A model generated the notes under the pieces. That model did no database searches. It was not told where the DNA came from and saw nothing but the letters and a program-made list of their open reading frames with translations. Below, piece by piece: positions 33,084 through 44,242 of a stretch of DNA of 64,000 bases; position 1 is the first letter of the stretch, and each line of letters starts with the position of its first letter. The position numbers and the translations under genes were made by a program. The DNA lies in assembly GCF_027595985.1 (NCBI RefSeq), contig NC_073303.1, positions 362,372,517-362,436,516 of the forward strand, in the 5' to 3' direction. The stretch comes from Sorex araneus (lineage: Eukaryota > Chordata > Mammalia > Eulipotyphla > Soricidae).

Positions 33084-33125
33084 ATGGGCGCCCCGCGGCG
33101 GGGCCGGACGGCGGCGACCCGGGCG
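33084..33125 (+). other. Possible LAS2 non-coding exon 1 end with upstream ORF start
   Basis: An ATG at 33084 opens 14 codons that end exactly at the candidate donor (GTGAG at 33126). Spliced to the exon at 35890, the frame would continue to a TGA at 35920-35922, seven bases before the LAS2 start. This is inference from splice signals only. Confidence 0.3.
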
Positions 33126-33184
33126 GTGAGACGCGCGCGCCGCGGCGGGGCGGACGCGGGGACGGAGCGGGGACGCGGGGCGGC

Positions 33185-33460
33185 GGCGGGGACGGACGGG
33201 GGACACGGGCTGCCGGGCGGGGACGGAGGGGGGACGCGGGGGCCCCGGGCGGGGACGGAGGGGGGACGCGGGGGCCCCGGGCGGGGACGGAGGGGGGACA
33301 CGGGCTGCCGGGCGGGGACGGATGGGGGACACGGGCTGCCGGGCGGGGACGGAGGGGGGACACGGGCTGCCGGGCGGGGACGGAGGGGGGGACACGGGCT
33401 GCCGGGCGGGGACGGAGGGGGGACGCGGGGACGGAGAGGGGACGCGGGGGCCCCGGGCGG
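33185..33460. repeat. G-rich minisatellite, about 31-bp unit, 8-9 copies
   Basis: Tandem units built from GGGCTGCCGGGCGGGGACGG and a GGGGGGACAC/GGGGGGACGC half. Some units carry GGGCCCC in place of GGGCTGCC. The unit length is not a multiple of three, so long open frames through it are by-products. The many G runs on one strand could form G-quadruplexes. Confidence 0.9.
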
Positions 33461-33744
33461 TGGCGGCCGTCGCGGCGGATCCCGTCTTTGCGTTTCCGCC
33501 TCGGACCGTCAGCCGTGGGGCGTGTTCTGCCCCCACCGACGGGTGAAATGGTTTCGGTTTTTTGTTTCTTCTCCTTGAGGAGAACTCCTCGGAGGTTTTG
33601 GTTGTTTTCCCGCCCCCCCTGTGCCGTGCGCGAATAACGGTGCGCAGGGGGCGCGGGGCGAGTCGGCCCTCGGGGGTTGAAGGGGTTGGGGGTGGGGGGA
33701 GGGGCCGCGAGCCGAGCTGGGGGTGGGGGTGGGGGTGGGGGGGC

Positions 33745-33880
33745 GCCCGGCGATAGCACCGGGACTGGGATGCTGGTCTTGCACGCGGCGGACCCGGGCT
33801 CCGTCCCTGGCATCCCGATCCCCAGCTGGAGTGATCCTTGAACACTGCTTGGGGTGGCCTAAAAACAAAAACAACCCCCC
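33745..33880 (+). mobile_element. Old class-A-like SINE
   Basis: CGATAGCACCGGGACTGGGA head and an A-rich end, at the edge of the CpG island. Confidence 0.6.
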
Positions 33881-33895
33881 CTCTTCCCCAAAAAG

Positions 33896-34075
33896 GGCAG
33901 GGTGATAGTACAGCGGGTAGGGTGCTTGCCTTGCACGCGGCTGGGTTCGGTCCTAGGCATCGCATTAGGGTCCTCGAGTCCCACCCGGAGGGATCGCTGA
34001 GCACAGAGCCCGGAATAAGCCCTGAGCACTGCTTGTTGAGGCTCTCCCCCCTTCCCCCCAAAACAAAACAAACGA
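33896..34075 (+). mobile_element. Class-A SINE
   Basis: GGGTGATAGTACAGCGGGTA head; diverged body and A-rich end. Confidence 0.8.
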
Positions 34076-34604
34076 AAAAGAACCAAGCTGACTTAGTTTA
34101 GCCAAGTTCAGGAAGAGGCCAGCAGCTCCGCCCTTGGGGCTGTCAGAGGTGGTCACCTCTTGTGGAATGGGTGTCAGCTTCTTTCCCAAAGGCAGAGGAA
34201 GGATGACCCCCAGCCCTTGAAAGGAGTGGTAGTTACTAAGATCATATTAGAAGTTGTTCAAACGTACACACACTTCCAAAGTCTTACCTTCGGATTAAAC
34301 ATGTTGCCGTTATGGCATCATAGCTTGTTCCGTCCCAGACGTTTATTTTTCAGTACAGAAAATGCACTGATTTAATTTCTGAACAATGCCTTAACCCTGC
34401 GCTTAAAGTAGTGCCTGCTCATTCTGGTAGATTTCTTAGGTTTTTCAAATAAAGGAACAATACTATTTAGGTAAATAGGCATTGTATCAATTTTAATAAT
34501 GGAAAAAAATCACTGAAGTGAATACACGGATTGATAAATGCTTTAAGACTCAGTTAAGAGGGGGGTAGCATCTTATTATTATCATTAGTATTATTGGGTT
34601 TTGG

Positions 34605-34785
34605 TTATTATTGGTTTTTGAGTCACACCCAGTGATGCTATGTCAGGGGTTACTCTTGGCTCTGCACTCAGGAATTACTCCTGGCGGTGCTCAGGGGGCC
34701 ATATGGGATGCTGAAGATCTAACCCTGAACAGTCTGTGCAAAGCAAACGCTCTACCTGTTGTACTGTTGCTCGCTCCGGCTTGAG
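34605..34785 (-). mobile_element. Class-A SINE
   Basis: Antisense with a small internal insertion (GATGCTATGTCAGGGG). Confidence 0.88.
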
Positions 34786-35072
34786 TAGGCATCATCTTTA
34801 AGAGTTGAAAATAGAGTAGTGTCAATAATGGTCAAGAAATGATTATTAACAATGCTGTTTTAGCATGAGACTATTTTGATTGCCTATTTTGTAGTAAGTT
34901 ATAATGTTATAAACATTATAAATGCTTATATTTTTTGCTCCTGAGTTTTCTCAAGGGAAGGGTTGGATAAAGTTAGAGATTGACATTTACAACATTAAAA
35001 GTAGATATTTTCCATTTCTAATACCTTATATATATGTTCTCGCATATATATATTCATATATATACATATATA

Positions 35073-35308
35073 TGTAGCACTGTAGCACAGTCGTGCATCG
35101 ATTTGCTCGAGTGGGCACCCGTAAAGTCTCCATTGTGAGACTTGTTACTGTTTTTGGCATATTGAATCCACCACAGGGAGTTTTCCAGGCTCTGCTTTGC
35201 GGGTGGGATACTCTCGGTAGCTTGCCGGGCTCTCCGAGAGGAGCGGAGGAATCAAACCCGGGTCGGCGGCATGCAAGGCAAATGCCCTACCCACTGTGCT
35301 ATCGCTCC
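35073..35308 (-). mobile_element. Class-B SINE inserted in an AT repeat
   Basis: Antisense; ATATATATG lies on both sides, so the target duplication merges with the local AT repeat. Confidence 0.92.
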
Positions 35309-35317
35309 ATATATATG

Positions 35318-35470
35318 TTTGTTTGGGGGCCATAACCGGTGCTCAGGGCTTACTCTGGGCTCTGTGCTCTGGGATCAATTCCTCATGGTGCTTGGGGGAC
35401 CTTGTGTTTCTGGGGATCAAATTCCGTTGACTTCATTCAAAGCAATATGTTGTACATCTCTCTAGCCCCT
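35318..35470 (-). mobile_element. Old class-A SINE
   Basis: Antisense; GGTGCTCAGGGCTTACTC and CTCTCTAGCCCC. Confidence 0.75.
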
Positions 35471-35889
35471 AATTTTTATGCTTTTGTAAAACAGAGTGCC
35501 TAGTATTCACAGTTCACGATGGTCAGGCTTATGAATTGAAAAATGCTTTGTATAGGGCATTGTTAGGTATTGTGACATCATTAAATATATCTCCATAAGG
35601 AAAAACCACATCCAAAAATTTTAGGATGTTTTATAAAGGCAGTACTTTTTCCTTGGTACTTTTCATACATAATTACTGATAACTTTAAAATATATAATCC
35701 CAGCACACAGTAGGTTCTCAACAAATGCTATTCAGATAGTTGATGTTATTCTCAATAGTAAAAATTACAGAAGATATATGATATGCATTGATTAAAAGGA
35801 AGCATAAAATTTCTTATTTGAAGAAATTGTAAAAATTTACATAGCTAGTACTGTTTTGCATATTAACCTTTCATTTTTTTAATTCACAG

Positions 35890-36209
35890 TTTTTAAGAGA
35901 AATTATAAAGAATCCATTTTGAGGATATCATGGCAAAATCAAATTCAAAATGCAGAGTTTGTTCTCACGAATCTTCAGTATCTTCTCTGTTAAGCTGCAG
36001 CTTGAGTGGTGATAATTCTTCGAACTCTGATGGCTCTTTTCGGTATAAAGATAAACTGTACAGCTCTGCGTCGCAGGCTCTGCAGGCCTATATCGATGAT
36101 TATGATCTCAGCCAGATGTATCCTTCCGCCAGCCCTGGAAAGAGCAACACTGATGGTTATTCTGCCAGCGTGCCTAGATTCTCCAAACATACCACTAAAC
36201 CAAAGAATG
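35890..36209 (+). CDS. C18orf54: LAS2 (C18orf54), first coding exon
   Basis: This gene is C18orf54, also called LAS2 (lung adenoma susceptibility 2); its molecular role is not established. An AATTCACAG acceptor at 35889 is followed by 40 untranslated bases and ATG at 35930. Residues 1-93 are Ser-rich and include [13 protein letters not shown] and [17 protein letters not shown], which I recognise from the human protein. The donor is G|GTAATG at 36210. The seven coding exons total 1587 bases (528 residues plus stop), all in phase. No membrane segment, signal peptide or known catalytic motif is visible; the protein looks largely disordered with a helical C-terminus. The neighbouring CpG island is the likely promoter. 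Confidence 0.95.
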
Positions 36210-36287
36210 GTAATGCTCTTTGTTCTTTTGGTCCAGAGATTTAAAGCATTTGGAGATGATAGCCTTGGAAAGCGAGACTTTTTTTTT

Positions 36288-36465
36288 CTAGTTGTTTGGG
36301 GGGGACAAAATTTTGGAATAGGGGTTATTTGTAGATATAGTCAGGGTCTACACCTGACTCTTCGCTTATGGGGTCACTTAAGTGGTGCTTGGAACACTGA
36401 GGTACACCGGCTTGAACCCAGGTCTCCTGCATGCAAAATGTATGCTCAGTCAATTGATCTTTCTC
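36288..36465 (-). mobile_element. Old class-A SINE
   Basis: Antisense, heavily diverged, in LAS2 intron 2. Confidence 0.55.
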
Positions 36466-36984
36466 TTCAGTTGGTGAGATTTTTTTATAAGATGGAAATA
36501 ATATTTTAAAATTTTAATGAATTTTTTATAAGCTTGAAATTATGGATATTTTTCTTAAATGATTCTACAATTCCCAATTTTTTGCTGGGACCCTTTTGTG
36601 ATCTTGTTGGAGAGGAAGCTAATGAATATAAACAGCATTAAACATATATAAATAGTTTAGTGGCTATCACTGAACTCTTTTTAATTTTATTTTTGTAAGT
36701 TTGTTCATGATAATTTATTACATTCAATATTCCAACACCAATCCCACCACCATTACACCTTCCCACCACCGTTATTTCAAATTTTCCCTCCACCACCCAA
36801 GCCTGCCCCCAAAACAGGTCCTAAATAATTTATTTTGTATTGTTTATTATGAATAATCTGCTAAAAATGATCCAAAAATGTTTCCTTAGGGAAAGTGTGT
36901 GAAGATTGTTGTATCTCACCCTGGAGCCATTATCCCTTATATAAGAGATTACTAATATGTAATTACAGGTTAAGCCTTTGTATG

Positions 36985-36987
<3 letters not shown>

Positions 36988-37018
<31 letters not shown>
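36988..37018. repeat. (TA)n microsatellite
   Basis: About 15 TA units inside the long repeat; the second copy has an AT/AC run at the same place. Confidence 0.95.
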
Positions 37019-37024
<6 letters not shown>

Positions 37025-37203
37025 TTTATTTATTTATTTATTTTACCAGTATGAGATCGGTTGCCTTCTACTTTACACTCCATCAGATGTGGTGTGTTAC
37101 TCTTGGTACATCAGTGGTGTAGCGTATGTGTCGTTCTTGGCTTTCTTGGCCTTGTGCTCCAAGAATTCTAAACTTTTAGATAAGGTGATACAGCTGGAGT
37201 CAA

Positions 37204-37381
37204 TTTTTTTTTTTTTTTGGCTTTTTGGGTCATACCTGGTGATGCACAGGGGTTACTCCTGGCTCTGCACTCAGGAATTACCCCTGGCCGTGCTCAGGGG
37301 ACCATATGGGATGCTGGGATTTGAACCCGGGTCGGCCTTGTGCAAGGCAAATGCCTTACCCGCTGTGCTATCTCTCCAGCC
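37204..37381 (-). mobile_element. Class-A SINE with 10-bp target duplication
   Basis: Flanked by CTGGAGTCAA at 37194-37203 and 37382-37391, nested in the long repeat. Confidence 0.93.
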
Positions 37382-38209
37382 CTGGAGTCAAATTTTTAAC
37401 TGGATAGTAACTTTGGGATCAGGAGCCATCTCTGCAGCTTGTGACTCTCTTCCGAGATTTACTTGTGAGTCTCTGGATCATGGCCGTTAATAAGCTTATA
37501 TGATGCCAGAGGCAGTTTGTGGGTGTGACTGCCAGGCTCCCGAAAGAACAGAGAGATGAGGGGAGGTCACTCATTCCTGACTCCCAATCACTAAACTCTG
37601 GAGCCATATTATAACATCAGTGAAAGAGCAGTGACTTGATATTCTAGTTTTTATTAGCAAGGTTCATGACTCAAACCAAATCTCAACTTTGGGGATTTAA
37701 ACTCCATAAGTCCCAGGGCTCTCCCTCTCCTTGAGTTGTATTCTGTGGGACAGTAGTTGTCCTAAAATGTTCCGATTTTTTTTTGTTGTTGAAGTTTTGA
37801 TGAAGATAACTATTGAAAGTGCTTTTGTTGAAAACCATTAACGCAGTACTTGTCACAGAATGGCCATCAAATGGAAAAATGTGCACATATCTCTTAAAGG
37901 AATGTGGGCAATATATGTAACAGAGGAGTTACCCTTTTTGCTAATGCTAGCGCAGGTTTAGTACATAGGAGAGCAATTTTTTTTTTCTAGCTTGATTCCA
38001 TTTTTCCTTTCTATGCTTCAGCCAGTATTGAGAAACAACTATTAATGTGAGTTATTAGCACGTTGGGTGTGTCTAAGATGAGAAAACTGAAGGAACATTA
38101 AAACAGTAAAAGACATGAGAATTGAGATTGGAGAGCAAGTGTAGAAATGAATGAAATTGAAGATGTGAGGAGGATATTAAAAAAATCCTATCCTATTCAT
38201 CAACCTATA

Positions 38210-38620
38210 ATTTATGTATTTAATTGAATCATAGTGAGATACACAGTTACAAGTTGTTCATGACTGGGTTTCAATCATATAAGGTTCCAACACCCGTCCC
38301 TTTGCAAGTGTACATTTCCTGCTATCAGTGTCCCCAGTTTCTCTCCCACCCCACTCCCCACCTGCCTCTGTGGCAGTCACTTCTCTCTGTCTGTCTGTCT
38401 GTCTCTCACACTCTCTTTCCTTTTGGGCATTATGGTTTGCAATACAGATAGTGAAAGGTTAATATGTATATCCCTTTACCTACTTTTCTACACTCAGTTC
38501 TTGTCCAGAGTGATCATTTCCAACTATTATTGTCATACTGGACCTTTCTCTAACCTAACTGCCCTTTGTGCTCCCCACAATACTTTTAAAGTATTTTTAT
38601 TTTTAATTTTTTTTTAGTTA
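38210..38620 (-). mobile_element. L1 3' UTR fragment
   Basis: Antisense; TTAATTGAATCATAGTGAG, GGTTCCAACACCCGTCCC and a GTCT repeat. Confidence 0.75.
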
Positions 38621-38624
38621 TTAT

Positions 38625-38730
38625 GCCATGCTCAGAGATCTTACTGGACAGTGCTCAGGGGGCTAAATGTTGTACTGGGGACTGAACCTGGGCTGGTCGC
38701 ATGCAAGACAAGCTTGCATCCCACCCTTTT
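38625..38730 (-). mobile_element. Old SINE remnant
   Basis: Antisense; CAGTGCTCAGGGGGCTAAAT, 240 bases before LAS2 exon 3. Confidence 0.55.
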
Positions 38731-38970
38731 CTTTACACTTTTTATCAGAGCTTTATTAAAAACAGAGAGTGGCAGCGTTCTTCAATGACTTCTTGCTGTG
38801 TTGCTGTATCCAGCACCATTTGGGAGTTGCATATCTGGGTGCTGTTGAAGGGATTGCAAGGTGTGTCCTCTGCTGTTTGAGGTGCATTTCTGATTTAAAT
38901 TCTTAAGTGAGAATTTTATTTACTGTTGGACATTATGCATAATAAACAGAACTATGTTTGTGTTTTACAG

Positions 38971-39753
38971 CTCTTGAAAATCTGGATCACAGGAAAAGCT
39001 CCTTACCCTATAGAAGAGAGATTATTAATGACTTAGACTCCGTTAGCCTCACAACTGATGATTTACTAAAACTTCCAGCAGATGGGTCATTTTCATTCAC
39101 TTACGTTGGGCCAGGCGACCAAATTCACAAGAAAAACAAGAAATGCACTGCAAGACGGAATTTATTGGATGTTGAAAGGAATAAAAATGTTCAAGAACCT
39201 GCCTTTCCCACGGGCAGGAATAACTTAGTCACTCCTGTGGCATACACAAATAATAATGGGAAGCCATGTGGCACGTTGAAACCCCCCAAAGTAGTGAATA
39301 AAGCTAACAGATGCTCTTCAGAAGCACCTCTGCATTTTGCCAAGAAGCTGCCTTCCAAGGACAGATCAGAACACAGTCTTGAGAAGAATTACCCAAGATG
39401 GCTCACTAGCCAGAAATCTGATCTGAATGTCTCAGGGATAACTAGTTTACCCGATTTCAAATACCCAGCCTGGCTGCATAATGAGGACTTGCTGCCTGAT
39501 ACAAAGAGTGAAAGAATTCATAAGCAGTGTAAAGAAGATCAAAGTTCCCCCAGTCACCTTTATCAGGCAGAAAGAACTTCTCGACTTCCAAACACACTAG
39601 ATTGTTTTGAATATTCATTCGACTCTTCAAATGTTTTAAATTCCTTGAGTGACGATAAAGGATTAGTTCATGGATATGAATGTGATTGTGATCAAAACAG
39701 GTGTGATTGTGGGACTCCACTTCTACCAGGACAATCCAAAGAGCCATTCAGTG
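38971..39753 (+). CDS. C18orf54: LAS2 coding exon 3 (large exon)
   Basis: A 783-base exon after a TGTTTTACAG acceptor, with donor G|GTAATT at 39754. It encodes residues about 94-354, including DLDSVSLTTDDLLKLPADGS and FSFTYVGPGDQ, conserved in the family. Near its end is a Cys/Asp/Asn-rich stretch (YECDCDQNRCDCG) that is unusual for this protein. Translation would run on to a stop in the intron if unspliced. The human short form as I remember it leaves this exon early, after a Cys-Gly; here that point (39270) is followed by GC, not GT. Confidence 0.93.
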
Positions 39754-40059
39754 GTAATTGTTTTTGTTGTTTGATTTTTGCTTTTAAAGACCTCCCCTTC
39801 TCCCTACTGCTCTAGTTGATTACATCTAGGAGCTTTTGTGTTGTATTCTAAATGTAGGGATTTTTTTTTAAAGCTTATGTTTGTAAAGTTATGTAGCATT
39901 TTTTTGAAAAAGTGTTGTTTCTCTCACACTTTCCTTCATTTTTTTTCTTTCATACCTTGACATAATTTTTTATAAATTCATGCCTATTTTCAATTACATG
40001 AATGTTGCCTTTGTGAGACTTTACCAAACTTTGCATTTTTTCTTAATCTTTTAAATTAG

Positions 40060-40210
40060 GTGACAAAATCGAGTTGCTTATCCTGAAGGCCAAGAAAAAT
40101 CTAGAGCCTTGTACGGAAGAACTACCGAAGCCTATGAAGAAGGATGACAGCCCCTGCTCCTTAGATAAACTGGAGGCAGAGAGGTCATGGGAAAATATTC
40201 CTGTTGCTTT
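40060..40210 (+). CDS. C18orf54: LAS2 coding exon 4
   Basis: A 151-base exon between acceptor AAATTAG and donor GTAAGT. It encodes [20 protein letters not shown], then [20 protein letters not shown], and stops two bases into a Phe codon. It is closely similar to the human segment. Confidence 0.94.
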
Positions 40211-40379
40211 GTAAGTTACAGTAGGAAAAGTTTCATTTTCTGAATGAAAATGGTCAAGTGAACATCTGGTTTGTTTTTTAAACAACAACAAAAAATTATC
40301 AATGGTAGGAGCACGGTAACTGTACAGTACACAGCTTTAGTATTGCTTACTTTTTAAATTAGAATTTGTTTTTATTATT

Positions 40380-40480
40380 TAGGCTGTGCCTGGCAGTGCT
40401 ATTCCCAGCTGTGCTGAGGGAACCGTGCAGTGCCGGGAAGTCCTGCCCTCCTGCGTGCAGCCTGGGCACTCAGCACTGGA
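40380..40480 (-). mobile_element. Old SINE remnant
   Basis: Antisense; weak match around GCTGAGGGAACCGTGCAGTG. Confidence 0.4.
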
Positions 40481-40689
40481 GCTGTCTTTCCACCCCAGTG
40501 TTGGCATGCTTTGGCATTTTTGGTTTGTTTTTGGATTGAAATTGGTGGGTTCTGCTCAAGGCCAGGACCTGCTTCTGTTCCCAGCAGTTTGATGTTGTTT
40601 GTCTTTGGACCTCATCTAATGGTGCTTAGACTAAAATCAGAGTCAGTCTCAAGATGTAAGATTTAAGCCTAACCCTTACCCACTTCTAA

Positions 40690-41420
40690 CCCTTAGCCAT
40701 CCTCCCTCCCCCATTCTCTTCAAGTCCTTAACTTGCATGATTTATTAAGTTGTCACCCAGTGGTGTCATATTTCACAATGGCATCTGATACTTGGATACT
40801 TTATATAAACTTGCCTTTGTTATGTGTTTGTTCTTGTTACTCTACAAACTTAATGTTTGGTATGAGGAAGTAGAACCCAAAAGCAACTATTTTGCATACA
40901 GCAGAAAGTTCTGGAATTCTTTTTATTTTAAAGCTTTTATCCCTCTATGTTCTTTCCATGTGTTGGATTATTATTTTAATTCATTCTTTTTCTTAGTCTC
41001 TTTTGGTTAGTGATGGTGCAGTTTTCTTGTATTGTGTAACTTTTTGGAGTGTCAAAGATTTAACTTCTATGACTTAGTTTCTCAGACTCATTTAAAAAAG
41101 TAATTGCCTGTGAATGTGAACACGTGCCTAGGAGGGTGTGGGAGGAAGGCTTTTATTGTTACTGATGTTAATTTATTCTTGCTAACTATATCTTGCTCTA
41201 GGTTGCAGTCATTTATTAGTTTCTCAGGTCGATTATCTTGTTTGATTGTGAACACTAATTCCAGTTTGGAATTATGGCTGTGTGACTTCCTGGTTGAGAT
41301 GTTGTTAAGTTACTTATTTTCTTTGTGCCTTAGAAAAAAACCTTTGGATTCATAAGGATTCAGTTGGTATTCAGGATGGTTTCTGTCTTAAAGATGAATT
41401 CTTTTAAAAAAGTATTTATT
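40690..41420. other. LAS2 intron 4, nothing recognised
   Basis: AT-rich intron sequence without repeat or exon signal that I can identify. Confidence 0.5.
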
Positions 41421-41429
41421 CTTATTTTT

Positions 41430-41600
41430 TTTTTTACTTTTTGGATCACATCTGGTGTTGTACAGGGGTTACTTCTGGCTCATTCACTCAGGAATTACTC
41501 CTGGTGGTGCTCAGGGGACCATATGGGATGCTGGGAATCGAACCCGGGTCGGCCGTGTACAAGGCAAATGCCCTACCCACTGTGCTGTCACTCCAGCCCG
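41430..41600 (-). mobile_element. Class-A SINE
   Basis: Antisense; AAAAGTATTT occurs on both sides as a possible target duplication. Confidence 0.92.
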
Positions 41601-42341
41601 GAAAAGTATTTCTTTACCTTTGTTTAGCTTTATTTCTATGTTTAGATAAAATTAATGATATGATTAGGAGTAGATCTGATCATAGATGTTGACATATCTG
41701 TCATTAAGAACAAAATGAGCTAATAAGTATTCAAGGTAGTATGTTGGAGTGGTAGAATGCAACCATAACCAGATAATTGCTATTTTTGTTGTTGAACTTT
41801 CAATGGAAAATTTCAAGCAGACACAAAATAATAAGGCTAGTATAATGAATCACTAGACAGTACTCATTTTCAATAAGCAGGTAAATGCTTTAGTGATTGT
41901 GGGAGATAAACAAATCTCTTGTACGAAGGTGAAAAAAACTATAAAAAACATAGTAAATTAACAAATCAAATGAGTATTGAAGAGTTGGCAATTAATAAAA
42001 TAATAAAAAACAGTATTGTGGCATTTCAATATTTGAATTAGAAATTGACATAGAAGTAAATAGAAGTAAGGGAATAAAGATCATTTTCTGTGACTGATTG
42101 TTTTCTTTTGGCAAAATTCTTTTGCTAGTGATGCCCTTTATCACCCCTTGAACATCAAGAAACAGATTTACTATTTCTTGAGAATAATTAAATTTACATG
42201 GTACATAGAGAAATCATTGAGTGTGATACTTTTGTAAAATAAGTGGCATTACCACAAATGTAGAAACAAGTTTAGATAAATAAGCTGTACCAGAAACAGA
42301 GTAAATGAGGTCTCAATTTAACTCAAGAATGATAACTTCAG

Positions 42342-42513
42342 GGGCTGGAGCAATAGCACAGCGGGTAGGGCGTTTGCCTTGCATGCAGCTGACCAAGTTT
42401 GATCCCCAGCATCCCATATGGTCACTCAGGAGTAATTCCTGAGTGCATGAGCCAGGAATAACCCCTGTGTAATGCCGGGTCTGACCCAAAAAGCAAAAAA
42501 AGAAAAAAAAAGG
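42342..42513 (+). mobile_element. Class-A SINE with 9-bp target duplication
   Basis: Sense, internally shortened; flanked by TAACTTCAG at 42333-42341 and 42514-42522. Confidence 0.92.
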
Positions 42514-42599
42514 TAACTTCAGAATCGATCATTTTCGTACTGTAAGCTGTTCTCCGTGTTCTGGAGGGGAAGCCTGTTCTTAATTATGGATTGGGGTTC

Positions 42600-42826
42600 G
42601 CCAGGAGCCTGGGGGTTCTACCTGGTGATGCTGAGCTGGGCTAGCTGGTTAACGGGATGGTGCGAGGGCGTGTGGGGCCAGTAATGACCTGTGCCACCCC
42701 AGTGATGCCGGGGGATTTCCAGGGTTATGCCTCCAGAACTCAGGGACCCTTTGGTGCTGGAGATTGAACTGAGATTGGCCACATGCAAGCCATGCCCCTT
42801 GCCCCTCGGGGTATCTCTCTGGCCCA
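42600..42826 (-). mobile_element. Old SINE remnant
   Basis: Antisense; GGAGATTGAACTGAGATTGG and GGTATCTCTCTGGCCC. Confidence 0.6.
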
Positions 42827-43237
42827 TGATGTTGCTTTGATGAAGAAGCAAAAGGTAATTGTTTCTCCCAGTCGAAACTCTTACTGGGACTTAGTGTGTT
42901 GACGTTGGCTTTATTTATAGTATTTAGTTAGAAAAATGTAGCTTGAACTTCAAGCAAATGAGTTTTGAAAGCAAAGCTGATATTGAAGGATTGTTTGTTG
43001 CCTAAATCTTCAGCTTCTTTGTAGTTTTTTTCTTAAGGTTTTAAGGGAGATTGGTAAGAAGTAGGTAGGAGGGATGACATTCAGTTATCAGTTTAGGGAG
43101 AAGAGGGAATCACCCAGCAACATTAATAGAAATCATATCATTTGATTGTTTCTTACAGGCCATTTGTATTTAAATGCTTTGTGCCCACTTTATATATTAG
43201 AAACTAATTGCTATTTGTATCTTTAAATCCTGTTTAG

Positions 43238-43334
43238 CAAATCTCCTGTTCCTGTAAAGTGTGACGATAGTCCTCAGACTTCAAGGACAAATTGTGCTGA
43301 CCGGTCCGTTGAAGAATTTTTAGAAGACAATCAA
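43238..43334 (+). CDS. C18orf54: LAS2 coding exon 5
   Basis: A 97-base exon after TGTTTAG, completing Phe and encoding KSPVPVKCDDSPQTSR, then VEEFLEDNQ. The best-fitting donor is CAA|GTGGGT at 43335, a weaker match than its neighbours. It is chosen because the next exon begins in phase 0 with [11 protein letters not shown]. Confidence 0.85.
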
Positions 43335-43856
43335 GTGGGTGAAATTAATTTTAAAAATGTTATTAGAATAAATATTTGATTAATATGTACTTCCTATTTA
43401 GCTTTTATTAAAAATAAACCCAATTCTTCTCCAAGACACGGCCATAATAAAGTGATTGTTCCTAGAATTATTGTTTTTTTTTAGTTTTCAAAAATAGAAT
43501 TCTCTGTACCTAGGATTGACTTTTATAGAGTCATAAATTTATGATGTTTTTCCCCCTGGAAAATGTATAAAACAGACTATTGTAGTGGGGATCAGGCTTT
43601 CCTGTAGGGTCATTGATTATAGAGGGTTGTGTTTTTGATTAAAATACGAATCCCTGTATTTTTAAGATAGGAATATTGTTATCCAGACAAAATTAGGACA
43701 TACTCATCTGCAAGTAACTTCAAAATAAGTGCCAATGTGTATATATTTACATAAATGATATATAATTTGATTTAAAAACATAAACTCAAGCTTCTTAAAC
43801 AATGTTGGTTGCAACTCTATATGGCAGTCATGTAACTTTCTAAAAAAGTTATTTTA

Positions 43857-44037
43857 TTTTATTTTATTTTTTTTGGTTTTTGGGTCACACCCGGCGATGC
43901 ACAGGGGTTACTCCTGGCTCTTCACTCAGGAATTACCCCTGGCGGTGCTCAGGGGACCATATGGGATGCTGGGATTAGAACCGGGGTCGGCCACGTGCAA
44001 GGCAAACGCCCTCCCCACTGTGCTATCGCTCCAGCCC
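43857..44037 (-). mobile_element. Class-A SINE with 17-bp target duplication
   Basis: Flanked by CTAAAAAAGTTATTTTA at 43840-43856 and 44038-44054. Confidence 0.95.
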
Positions 44038-44079
44038 CTAAAAAAGTTATTTTAAAAGTAATGTATCAGCAAATGATTG

Positions 44080-44242
44080 ATTTTTGGAGGGGGCTTCCAC
44101 ACCTGATGGTTCTCAGGGTCTGTTTCTGGCTCTGTGCTCCAGGGTTGCACATGACAGTGCTCAGGGGACATGTGATGCCAGGGACTGAACCCAGGCCAGC
44201 AGCAAAGTATGCGTTCAATCTGCTGAACTCTCTCTGGCCTCA
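44080..44242 (-). mobile_element. Old SINE remnant
   Basis: Antisense; GTGCTCAGGGGACATGTGAT and CTCTCTCTGGCCT. Confidence 0.6.

Larger units (their letters stand above)
32330..33760. promoter_or_regulatory. CpG island, probable bidirectional STARD6/LAS2 promoter
   Basis: The only strongly GC- and CpG-rich block in the window, lying between the divergent STARD6 (-) and LAS2 (+) genes. It holds an NRF1-like GCGCCTGCGCAGCGC at 32701-32715, a CHR-like TTTGAA at 32739-32744, a TGACG at 32761 and a good donor (GCG|GTGAGA) at 33125/33126. I infer that transcription of LAS2 starts here and splices to the exon at 35890. The start sites are not visible from sequence alone. Confidence 0.75.
36690..37610 (-). 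mobile_element. Long L1-like 3' repeat, copy 1
   Basis: Antisense; from GTTCATGATAATTTATTACA through CCTGGAGCCATTATCCC, an AT run, GGAGTCAAATTTTTAACTGG and GGATCATGGCCGTTAATAAG. Matches 57695-60370 outside the insertions in each copy. Confidence 0.75.

Noticed and set aside
31853-33301. 482-codon minus-strand open frame (Arg/Pro-rich)
   Set aside because: It lies in the CpG island and crosses the 31-bp minisatellite. Extreme GC content removes stop codons, and there is no family similarity. Other long frames here (32524-33813, 33009-34061, 32795-33637) are the same artefact.
33185-33460. CRISPR-like regular repeats
   Set aside because: Units are contiguous with no unique spacers and the host is a mammal; this is a minisatellite.
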